Of a DNA stretch of 37,114 nucleotides, positions 20,097 to 27,515 are shown one piece after another. The position numbers and the translations under genes are program-made. Source of the DNA: Erysipelotrichaceae bacterium (GTDB lineage: Bacteria > Bacillota_I > Bacilli_A > RFN20 > CAG-826). Where the stretch lies: contig DURD01000023.1 in NCBI GenBank assembly GCA_012837435.1, positions 1 to 37,114 of the forward strand. Reading direction: 5' to 3'. How positions within the stretch are numbered: position 1 is the stretch's first letter; every line of letters begins with the position of its first letter. The notes below the pieces were generated by a model that saw nothing but the letters and a program-made list of their open reading frames with translations, ran no database searches and had not been told where the DNA came from.

Positions 20097-21851
20097 TTAG
20101 CCAATTTTTATTTTCGATACTTCTTCAGTATCCCCAGTTTTAAATTGCAAGCGATAGAGTTCGGCGTAAATGCCGTTTAGTTTTAAAAGTGTATCATGGT
20201 CTCCCATTTCCATGATTTTTCCTTGAGAAATAACCGCGATGATATCGGAAGATTTAATCGTGGATAATCGATGGGCAACGATTAAACAAGTTCTACCTTT
20301 CGCTAGTTCATGGAGCGATCTTTGAATGAGCATTTCCGTGGTATTATCTAAAGCACTAGTGGCTTCATCCAAAATTAATATCGGAGGATTTTTTAAAAAT
20401 AGACGGGCGATGGAAAGCCGTTGCTTTTGTCCCCCACTGAGGCGGACACCTCTTTCGCCAATTTCTGTATCCCAACCCTCTGGTAATTCGTTGATAAAAT
20501 CTAAAATGTTCGCCTTTTCAGCCGCGGCGATAACTTCTTCCTCACTGGCGTCAGGACGACCATATAAAATATTGTCTTTAATTGTTCCTCCGAAAAGGAA
20601 AACCTCTTGTTGAACGATGCCGATGTTTTCTCTTAAAGAACACAAAGTGTACTCTTCAATGTTCACCCCATCGATATAGATGTGGCCTTGCTTTAAAAAA
20701 TAAAAGCGAGGAATAAGATGACAAATGGTGGTCTTTCCTCCTCCAGAAGGTCCGACTAAGGCTAGAGTCTTGCCTTTTTCTAAATGGAAAGAAACATCAT
20801 CTAAAACTTCATTCGAAGTATCGTAACGGAAACTGACGTGATCGAATTTTAATTCGCCCTCGAGGTTTTCGCAGACTTTTTGTCCACTATAAATCGTTTC
20901 TTCCTCTTCTTCCATGAGAGCCACGAAGCGCGAAAATCCCGCGGAAGCATTTTCCAACTGTTCGATGAAAACAATAAGGGTATTAATCGGACCGATAAAT
21001 AAACTGACAGAAACAACGAAAGCGCTGTAATCGCCATAATTGAAATCACCCACACTGTAATACAAAAAGAAACCCCCAGTTACTAGTATCAAAACATTGA
21101 AGAAATCAGTGACGAATTGAGAGATAGAAAAATATCCACCCATCGAAGAAAACACTTCTGTTCGCGCGTCGATATATTCTTGATTCGCTCGTTCAAATCT
21201 CTCTTTTTCAATTTTTTCATTGGTAAAAGCTTTGGTCACACGGATGCCAGAAATAGAGTTTTCTACCCGAGCGTTAATCGCGGCAATGGCTTTCCTACTC
21301 CTTCTCATGGAACTCCTAAATTTCTTTCTAAAAACCCAAGTTAAAATAAAGAGAATTGGAATCGCCCCTAGGAGGATGAAACCGAGAATCCAATCGATAA
21401 TCATTAAATAGGTAAAAGCCCCTATCGCCGTAAAAGAAGCGATGAGAAGATTTTCAGGACCGTGATGGGCTAACTCGCTAATTTCGAATAAGTCATTAGT
21501 CATCGTCGACATGATGACACCTGTTTCGTGATTATCGAAATACGAATAGGGTAATCTCTGCAGTTTATCGAATAAATCGCTGCGCATCTCTCCCTGCATT
21601 TTTACCCCCATCACATGGCCGTAGTATTGCATAAAATAACGCAGTCCCATCCTCACTACATAGATACCGACTAAAATTAGACCCCCGATAACGATTAAAT
21701 TGATTTGTCCATTAGGAATCCAATCATTGAGCATGATTCTGGTGATGATGGGATAGCCGATACCCGTAATAGCAATCAAAAAAGCAGCGAGCAAATCTAA
21801 CGCTAGAACTAATTTATGATTTTTGTAGTAATGCAAGAATTTTTTAAACAT
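20097..21851 (-). CDS. ABC-type exporter, fused permease and ATPase
   Basis: A half-transporter of about 584 residues from the ATG at 21851 (MFKKFLHYYKNHKLVLALDLLAAFLIAITG...); the longer frame from 21914 adds an unlikely N-terminus. Six membrane helices occupy roughly 1-310. The ATPase follows with Walker A GPSGGGKTT, signature LSGGQKQRLSIARLF, Walker B ILILDEATSALD and VAHRLSTI. It resembles MsbA/BmrA-type multidrug or lipid exporters; the substrate is not predictable. A TAGAAT lies 8 nt upstream of the chosen ATG with no ribosome binding site. It is a lone gene, so it probably works as a homodimer. Confidence 0.88.
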   Translation of the reverse strand: MFKKFLHYYKNHKLVLALDLLAAFLIAITGIGYPIITRIMLNDWIPNGQINLIVIGGLILVGIYVVRMGLRYFMQYYGHVMGVKMQGEMRSDLFDKLQRLPYSYFDNHETGVIMSTMTNDLFEISELAHHGPENLLIASFTAIGAFTYLMIIDWILGFILLGAIPILFILTWVFRKKFRSSMRRSRKAIAAINARVENSISGIRVTKAFTNEKIEKERFERANQEYIDARTEVFSSMGGYFSISQFVTDFFNVLILVTGGFFLYYSVGDFNYGDYSAFVVSVSLFIGPINTLIVFIEQLENASAGFSRFVALMEEEEETIYSGQKVCENLEGELKFDHVSFRYDTSNEVLDDVSFHLEKGKTLALVGPSGGGKTTICHLIPRFYFLKQGHIYIDGVNIEEYTLCSLRENIGIVQQEVFLFGGTIKDNILYGRPDASEEEVIAAAEKANILDFINELPEGWDTEIGERGVRLSGGQKQRLSIARLFLKNPPILILDEATSALDNTTEMLIQRSLHELAKGRTCLIVAHRLSTIKSSDIIAVISQGKIMEMGDHDTLLKLNGIYAELYRLQFKTGDTEEVSKIKIG

Positions 21852-21903
21852 GTGACATAATTCTATTATTAATAAACGCAATTCGCTATAAAAAAATATA
21901 TCT

Positions 21904-21938
21904 AAGAAAAACAAAAAACACTCTCGCTAAAAAGTGTT
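21904..21938 (-). terminator. Terminator of the flavodiiron/rubredoxin operon
   Basis: The minus-strand RNA forms AACACT ... AGTGTT (6 bp, 21917-21938, 10-nt loop), followed by a T-rich tract (TTTTTTGTTTTT), about 55 nt after the rubredoxin stop. Confidence 0.75.
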
Positions 21939-21992
21939 CTTTTTGTAAACGCAGATAATTGGTAGTTATCTTACTAATTACCGTATCAACTA

Positions 21993-22148
21993 TTATTCTG
22001 CGAAAAACATGTCTTTACCGACCCCACACAAGGGGCAAGCAAAATCTTCTGGTAAATCATCGAATTTGGTGCCAGGAGCAATGCCTAAATCTGGGATGCC
22101 TAAATTTTCATCGTAGACATATCCACAGGCTTGACAAATATACCTCAT
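21993..22148 (-). CDS. Rubredoxin
   Basis: A 51-residue one-iron electron carrier: Cys5, Cys8, Cys38 and Cys41 ([15 protein letters not shown] ... [13 protein letters not shown]) ligate the iron, with the usual spacing of 29 residues between the two CxxC pairs. The ATG at 22148 has an AGGAGAG ribosome binding site; the longer frame from 22178 would start inside the upstream gene. It lies 13 nt after the flavodiiron protein gene, so it is probably its electron donor in oxygen or NO reduction. Confidence 0.95.
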   Translation of the reverse strand: MRYICQACGYVYDENLGIPDLGIAPGTKFDDLPEDFACPLCGVGKDMFFAE

Positions 22149-22161
22149 AATCAATCTCTCC

Positions 22162-23964
22162 TTATTTAATTTCCTCAAAATCTATCGCGCCATGCTTACA
22201 CAAAGGACAAATGATATCTTCTGGTAGATAATCTCCTTCATGAATATAGCCACATATAGTACAAACGTAACCTTTTTTCTTTTCAGTATTAGGTTTTGGT
22301 TTGACGTTTGCTTGATAGTAATTATAAGTCATGGTTTCAATATTGTTAATAACCTTAGTTTCGGTAACGGAGCAAATAAACATTCCATGGGTTCCCACAT
22401 CGACATAGCTATCGACTTTCAAAGAGAAAAAAGCATTGATATAATGCGATAAGACCACGAGACCATTTTCGCTTCTAACTAAGTCTTGTCCTTTGAATTT
22501 ATCTACGTTTCTTCCCGAGACAAAACCATATTTTTGAAAGATGAAAAAGGGTGCTTCATTGTTCAGACAATTGACATTGAGAATTCCATTTTTCTTAATG
22601 ATGTCATGAGAGTAATTTAGTTTATTAATGCTGACGGCAACGCGCAAGGGTTGATCGGTCAACTGCGTTACCGTATTAACGATTAGAGCATTATCTTTTA
22701 TTTCATTCTTACAAGTTACGACATATAGACCATAGCCAATTTTAAATAGCGCTCGAGGATCGAGTTCGGGTTTCTTATTTTCTTGCAGTTCTCTTAAAGC
22801 GCGATAATCCTCACTTAAAGCCTCGGCGAGAAGGGAAATTTGTTTTCTAGATTCCTCATCTAACGCCGAGATAATGCGCACCGTAGGTTCGATAATAGTC
22901 AAGTTTTTCGCACTGGATAATTTATCCTTCATTACTTTTGCCGCGAGCGGTGCCCAAGTGCCATTTTCGATAAAAGCTACTTTCTTGTTTTGAAAATTTC
23001 TTTCCATTAAACGTTCGATAAAATCATTCATAAATGGAAAAACACCGGCGTTATAAGTTGTCGTCGCCAAAACTACTTTGCTATATTTAAAAGCGTCTTC
23101 AACGCATTCCGCTAGATCTTCTCTAGCTAAATCCGCGATTGTAATTTTAGGAGTCCCATTGGCTTCTAATTTTTCCTTCAACAAATATGCAGCTTCTTTC
23201 GTGTGACCATATACCGAGGTATAGAAGATCGCTACCCCGTCGACTTCACTTTGATAACTAGACCAAATGTCATACAAATTTAAATAATGAGTTAGATTTT
23301 CTTTTAAAATTGGTCCGTGCAAAGGACAAATTATTTGAAGGTCTAAAGTCTGCGCTTTTTTTAATAATGATTGAACTTGGGCGCCATATTTACCGACGAT
23401 ACCAAAATAGTATCTTCGCGCTTCACAATCCCAATCTTCATTGACATCCAAAGCACCAAATTTCCCGAATCCATCAGCAGAAAATAACACTTTATCAAAA
23501 GAATCATAAGCGACCATCACTTCGGGCCAATGGACCATCGGGGCAAAAATAAAAGTTAAGACATGACGTCCTAAATTAAGAGTGTCACCATCGTTAACCA
23601 CTACTTTATTAGTCACTTCCTCATGGAAAAATTGCTCGATCATTTTAAAAGTCTTTTTGTTGCCAACGATCGAAACATCTGGATATTTTTTTAAAAAGTT
23701 CATGATGTTCGCGGAATGATCGGGCTCCATATGTAGAATCACTAAATAATTGGGTTTTTGTTCCCCTAAAACATTCTCAATATTTTTGAGCCATTCCTCG
23801 TTAAAATTTCGATCGACCGTATCTAGGACCGCGATAGCCTCATCCTTAATAACATAAGAGTTGTAAGCCATGCCATTAGGAACGATGTATTGACCTTCAA
23901 ATAAATCAATTTGATAGTCATTCACTCCCACGTAATATAAATCTTGTGTAATACTCTTTTTCAT
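22162..23964 (-). CDS. Multidomain flavodiiron protein (oxygen/NO reductase) with flavin reductase and short-spaced rubredoxin domains
   Basis: A 600-residue protein. The beta-lactamase-fold domain carries all diiron ligands: His78, Glu80, Asp82 and His83 (HMEPDH), His145, Asp164 and His216. A flavodoxin domain (about 245-390; [13 protein letters not shown]) binds FMN. A flavin reductase-like domain spans about 410-560. A C-terminal rubredoxin-type domain has CTIC and CPLC only 14 residues apart, as in rubrerythrin-type domains. Flavodiiron proteins reduce oxygen to water or NO to N2O and protect anaerobes. The ribosome binding site is AGAGG. Co-transcribed with a separate rubredoxin. Confidence 0.93.
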   Translation of the reverse strand: MKKSITQDLYYVGVNDYQIDLFEGQYIVPNGMAYNSYVIKDEAIAVLDTVDRNFNEEWLKNIENVLGEQKPNYLVILHMEPDHSANIMNFLKKYPDVSIVGNKKTFKMIEQFFHEEVTNKVVVNDGDTLNLGRHVLTFIFAPMVHWPEVMVAYDSFDKVLFSADGFGKFGALDVNEDWDCEARRYYFGIVGKYGAQVQSLLKKAQTLDLQIICPLHGPILKENLTHYLNLYDIWSSYQSEVDGVAIFYTSVYGHTKEAAYLLKEKLEANGTPKITIADLAREDLAECVEDAFKYSKVVLATTTYNAGVFPFMNDFIERLMERNFQNKKVAFIENGTWAPLAAKVMKDKLSSAKNLTIIEPTVRIISALDEESRKQISLLAEALSEDYRALRELQENKKPELDPRALFKIGYGLYVVTCKNEIKDNALIVNTVTQLTDQPLRVAVSINKLNYSHDIIKKNGILNVNCLNNEAPFFIFQKYGFVSGRNVDKFKGQDLVRSENGLVVLSHYINAFFSLKVDSYVDVGTHGMFICSVTETKVINNIETMTYNYYQANVKPKPNTEKKKGYVCTICGYIHEGDYLPEDIICPLCKHGAIDFEEIK

Positions 23965-24069
23965 ATTTTAACCTCTTATTTCCGTTACTAATGATTGGTT
24001 TAATGCCTCACACTCAAAATACCGTGGAGGTTTTCTTGTCCATAGCTCTTTTTAAAAGAACCATTAAAA

Positions 24070-24471
24070 TTATGATTCTTTATCGAGATAAATGAGACCC
24101 ATTATCCCCGCGGCCAAACCAAAGGGGCAAAGTCCCAGGACACCAAATACGATATTAGTAATAAAAAGCGAACTGGAATAATTTTTAAGCGTTTTGAAAG
24201 AAAAGGCGGCTGAAGTAATAGCAAAACCCATAAATAAAACGCAAAAAACCGCGGCAACGATAAAAACGGTCCGCAAATAATCAGCGGTCGCTTCTATCGT
24301 CCCTGGATAGAGCGTGGGAAGAGAACCATCTTCCAGAGCATTGATGACTATATCGTAGAAAAATGGTAAAGAGAAAACGACGCAAATCGCGGTCAGTATG
24401 GCAAATAAAATGCTGATTACAAGGCCATGGATGCCGTTGATAATTAGAAATGCTTTCAATACTTTTTTCAT
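24070..24471 (-). CDS. Small DUF4064-like membrane protein, copy 2
   Basis: A 133-residue protein with four hydrophobic segments (about 7-35, 70-92, 100-120 and 110-128) and the pattern KVLKAFLIINGIHGLVISILFAI ... TNIVFGVLGLCPFGLAAGIMGLIYLDKES. It aligns along its whole length with the product of the gene just upstream, so the pair is a tandem duplication. The last segment (GAxxGIxGLIxLxKE) resembles the DUF4064 family. Function unknown. A TATAAT lies in the 77-nt gap upstream, so it may have its own promoter. Confidence 0.7.
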   Translation of the reverse strand: MKKVLKAFLIINGIHGLVISILFAILTAICVVFSLPFFYDIVINALEDGSLPTLYPGTIEATADYLRTVFIVAAVFCVLFMGFAITSAAFSFKTLKNYSSSLFITNIVFGVLGLCPFGLAAGIMGLIYLDKES

Positions 24472-24548
24472 ATATTTTTTCTTCTTTTTAAACCTCTATT
24501 TTTATTATATAAACTTTGTGGGTTGTTTTTAATAAGTAAAATAGAATT

Positions 24549-24983
24549 TTAATTGTCGATAGGATTATCGACGTAGTTTTGATTATTTTCTTTATTTAAA
24601 GCGATGAGTCCAATGATGCCACCGGCCACCCCAAAACCAGAGCTCGTCAAAGCGCCAAAAACGATATTAGCAATGTAAAGAGATTTTGATTTTGCATCTA
24701 TCGCTTTAAAGGAAACTACTGTCGAAACCACAGCGAACGCTAGTAAAAGAATGAATAAGAATGTAAAAAATGAAAATATGAGCCGCAGAACGGTGAGGAG
24801 TTCTTCGACTGTCTCAACTGCGAGAGCGTCAAATAAACCTTCTTCAGCTGCGGCGATGATGAGATCGTTGGCGGCCGGTAAAGTAAAGATGAAAAAAGTA
24901 GCGGTTGTTATGGTAAGTGCGATGCATAAAAATACCCCGAGAATACCGTTAATCGTTAGAAATATTTTTGCAAGTTTGTTCAT
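24549..24983 (-). CDS. Small DUF4064-like membrane protein, copy 1
   Basis: A 144-residue protein, paralogous to the downstream one: KLAKIFLTINGILGVFLCIALTITTATFFIF, a Glu-rich loop (AAEEGLFDALAVETVEEL), two central helices, then ANIVFGALTSSGFGVAGGIIGLIALNKENN. A good ribosome binding site (AGGAGAG) precedes the ATG. Gly-rich ends of helices alternate with short acidic loops. No enzymatic motif is visible. Confidence 0.7.
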   Translation of the reverse strand: MNKLAKIFLTINGILGVFLCIALTITTATFFIFTLPAANDLIIAAAEEGLFDALAVETVEELLTVLRLIFSFFTFLFILLLAFAVVSTVVSFKAIDAKSKSLYIANIVFGALTSSGFGVAGGIIGLIALNKENNQNYVDNPIDN

Positions 24984-25027
24984 AAAATTTTAACTCTCCT
25001 TATTTTTTATCGTACAAAGTTTGGGCT

Positions 25028-25528
25028 TTAATGGTGAGATTTGTTATTTTTTTGATAGGCGATTCGCGGTGATCCGTTTTGAAGATAGATGACACCGCAT
25101 TCGGTAAAGCCGTATTTAACTAATAGATACCTCATAATAGCGTTATCTTCATGGGTATCTACACGAATATTATCAACTCGTTCAAAACAATAATCTATAC
25201 ATTTTTTTAATATGCCCTTTTCTTTTTGCAAACTACCGAGGCGATGAATGACGCCATATTTCTCATCGTTTAACCATTGGCCTTCAATAAATTGATAAGT
25301 CGGATCCTCGCCCTCAATAAAAGCAAAAACTGCGATAACCATCCCTTCTTTTTCGATGAGATAGTGCTGCGATAAAAAGATATCTTCCCTAATGATGTTC
25401 TCTTGAGGATAGCCCTCCACCCACTGCTGAGAATTACCGCTTTCTCGCATAATAAAACGAGCGTGTTCATAAACTTTCCTCACTTGTGGTAAATCTTCTA
25501 AAGTTGTCAATCTAATGAGATAATCCAT
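25028..25528 (-). CDS. GNAT-family N-acetyltransferase
   Basis: A 166-residue protein with the GNAT layout: DYLIRLTTLEDLPQVRKVYEHARFIMRESG at the N-terminus, a central HYLIEKEGMVIAVFAFIEGEDPTYQFIEGQWL strand pair, and VDTHEDNAIMRYLLVKYGFTECGVIYLQNG at the C-terminus. The usual Q/RxxGxG/A acetyl-CoA loop appears only as RLGSLQKEKGILKKC. The acceptor is unknown. It starts 9 nt after the AlkD-like gene with no clear ribosome binding site, so translation may depend on coupling. Confidence 0.8.
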   Translation of the reverse strand: MDYLIRLTTLEDLPQVRKVYEHARFIMRESGNSQQWVEGYPQENIIREDIFLSQHYLIEKEGMVIAVFAFIEGEDPTYQFIEGQWLNDEKYGVIHRLGSLQKEKGILKKCIDYCFERVDNIRVDTHEDNAIMRYLLVKYGFTECGVIYLQNGSPRIAYQKNNKSHH

Positions 25529-25537
25529 ATACTTTTT

Positions 25538-26251
25538 TTAAGACATTCGGTATCTAAGAAGTCTCTCTTTATCTTCTTTACTAACTCTAAAACTATCTCG
25601 GCATTTGGAAATGCCTTTATTGATAGTAAATTTATTGAGGCGATGGGTCTTTAAATAATTTATCGTCTTTTCTCTCTGTTTGATAAAACACTCTGAAAAA
25701 AGCCAGGCGATAACCATATTCACATAATATTCCTTTTCCTCATAAAACATGTTCATAAGACTAAATATTTCATCGATGTATCGATTGTCCGCGATAAAAC
25801 TAAATAAAATTCTAAAACCCGCTCTACGAACAAAGGGTTTCTCGTCTTTAAGAAACTGTTTTGCGAGAAGGAAAAAAGCTTCTTTGTTGTCTTCAGTAAT
25901 CGCAAATTTTAAAGAATCGACATTTGCCCAATTATCGACCTTAGATAAATAAATTTTAAGATAGCGGACCATCGTATCAAAATCAGATATTTTGGTGATA
26001 AGACCGCCATTTATATAGACGTTAGCTAAATTGTCCCACATCCATAAATCCAAAAAAGAAATAAAATTACCTTTCGATATTTCTTTAATCATGCGTTTGA
26101 GTATGGGTGAAGGAACAGCGATGCACGGTAAAGAGGTATTGACTATTCTTTGCTCCCAGGCACTTTTTTCTAACCCCCTACCAAACGATTTAAGATATGT
26201 CTGAAAGTTATCAATATCTTTTTTTGTCCACTGCTTCTTATTTAGCACCAT
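25538..26251 (-). CDS. AlkD-like (DNA alkylation repair/HEAT-like) protein
   Basis: A 237-residue all-helical protein: SAWEQRIVNTSLPCIAVPSPILKRMIKEISKG, DLWMWDNLANVYINGGLITKI, DNWANVDSLKF and FVRRAGFRILFSFI match the AlkD-type HEAT-like repeat family of alkylpurine DNA glycosylases and relatives. Members of this shorter group often have no proven glycosylase activity, so repair of alkylated bases is likely but not certain. TATAAT ends 6 nt before the ATG and no ribosome binding site exists, so the mRNA probably begins at or near the start codon. First gene of a pair with the GNAT gene. Confidence 0.78.
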   Translation of the reverse strand: MVLNKKQWTKKDIDNFQTYLKSFGRGLEKSAWEQRIVNTSLPCIAVPSPILKRMIKEISKGNFISFLDLWMWDNLANVYINGGLITKISDFDTMVRYLKIYLSKVDNWANVDSLKFAITEDNKEAFFLLAKQFLKDEKPFVRRAGFRILFSFIADNRYIDEIFSLMNMFYEEKEYYVNMVIAWLFSECFIKQREKTINYLKTHRLNKFTINKGISKCRDSFRVSKEDKERLLRYRMS

Positions 26252-26257
26252 GTTTTA

Positions 26258-26263
26258 ATTATA
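26258..26263 (-). promoter_or_regulatory. -10 box abutting the AlkD-like gene
   Basis: A perfect TATAAT lies 6 nt before the ATG (26249-26251), with TTATTA as a weak -35 at 16 nt. Transcription would start at about the A of ATG, so the message should be leaderless; a GTG directly follows the ATG and could also serve. Confidence 0.5.
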
Positions 26264-26304
26264 AACTCTATTTCTGGTTTAATAAGATTTTGATGCAACT
26301 ATTA

Positions 26305-27201
26305 TTATTTTTTCCTATTGAAACAATAAGAGGTTTTAGAATAGAATTCTTCCCCCGCTTTTAAAATGGGAGAAATAAAATTATCGTGATGGATGGCATC
26401 AGGAAAAAGTTGTGTTTCTAAACAGATGTGGCTATTAGTGTTATAGAGCTGTAAGCCTGGCCGATCGGTATAAACATCGACGCTGATTCCACTGGCTGTG
26501 CCAGATAAAGATGCTGCTTTACGATAACCTTTACCTTTTAAAACATAATTATCGTCGTAATTGTCGCTAGGCACTAATGTTTTTGGTTTTTTGAAATCGA
26601 ATTTGCTCCCTTCCACGGGCAAGAGTTTGCCCGAAGGAATTAGTTCTTGATCTCTTTCCGTATAATAATCAGCATCTATCCATAAGATATGACCACTAGC
26701 AGAACTATCCCCGTTTAAACTCATATACAAATGGTTGATTAGATTTAGTAAGGTGTCCGCATCGCTTTTCGCACGGTATTCAATTGATAATTCACCAGAT
26801 TGTTTTAGGGTATAGGTAACGGAAACATCCAAGTTACCAGGATAGCCCATATCTCCATCAGGCGAATGCAGAGAATAAGTGATTTGATCCGCGGTTTGCG
26901 TTACGAGTGTCCAGTTGATTTCTCTAAAACCCTTAGACCCACCATGTAAATGGTGTTTACCATGATTTTTATCGACGTGGTAGGTTTTTCCGTTTAGTTC
27001 AAAAGTTGCGTTAGCAATTCTATTAGCACATCTCCCCGCGATGTAGCCATCCTTAGCAATTTGTTGTCCCTTCCATTCAATGGAAGTAATCCTTGCGCCT
27101 TTTTGATCAAATTTAACCACTAATCCATCATCGGTATAGAGTTGTCCTTTAATGATATTTCTACCCGCGATTACATCTTTAAAAGTTGAACATTTTTTCA
27201 T
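26305..27201 (-). CDS. galM: Aldose 1-epimerase (galactose mutarotase family)
   Basis: A 298-residue enzyme interconverting alpha and beta anomers of aldoses. GRCANRIANATFELNGKTYHVDKNHGKHHLHGG carries the conserved Asn-Arg and first histidine region; LLNLINHLYMSLNGD is the NHxYFNL-type motif with the catalytic histidine; the C-terminal ICLETQLFPDAIHHDNF carries the catalytic glutamate. Somewhat shorter than the typical 330-350 residues but complete in motifs. A GCGAGG ribosome binding site is present. No galactose operon surrounds it. Confidence 0.9.
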   Translation of the reverse strand: MKKCSTFKDVIAGRNIIKGQLYTDDGLVVKFDQKGARITSIEWKGQQIAKDGYIAGRCANRIANATFELNGKTYHVDKNHGKHHLHGGSKGFREINWTLVTQTADQITYSLHSPDGDMGYPGNLDVSVTYTLKQSGELSIEYRAKSDADTLLNLINHLYMSLNGDSSASGHILWIDADYYTERDQELIPSGKLLPVEGSKFDFKKPKTLVPSDNYDDNYVLKGKGYRKAASLSGTASGISVDVYTDRPGLQLYNTNSHICLETQLFPDAIHHDNFISPILKAGEEFYSKTSYCFNRKK

Positions 27202-27515
27202 AATAAAACCTCGCTAAACATATTTTTTCATCAAAAATATTTTTATTCAACGATAAGTAAAACGTTAGCTTTCAATTGCTGTGGAACTCTTTTGTCCTTA
27301 CCCTTTCCTTAAGATTTTTAAATGATTTTTGAACTATACCTAAAACCCAGACCATTTTCATAGATGTCTATTATGATTCAAGCTTAAATACGTAAAGAGA
27401 CATAAAAATACACGTATTTGTCTTCTCAGAAGAAATTAAAAGTAGGAAACATTTAAAAGTAAAACTTCTAATTTCCCAATATCAGGCAATTAGAATTTCT
27501 TGCTAGATACAATTT
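27202..27515. other. 314-bp intergenic region with two inverted repeats
   Basis: No gene is visible. One repeat is AAATACGT / ACGTATTT (27386-27419). The other is GAAATTAAAAGT / ACTTCTAATTTC (27432-27475), pairing 11 of 12 with one G-U possible in RNA. Both lie downstream of the BspA-like gene. Neither has a clean U-tract, so they may be weak terminators or mRNA-stabilising hairpins. Confidence 0.45.
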
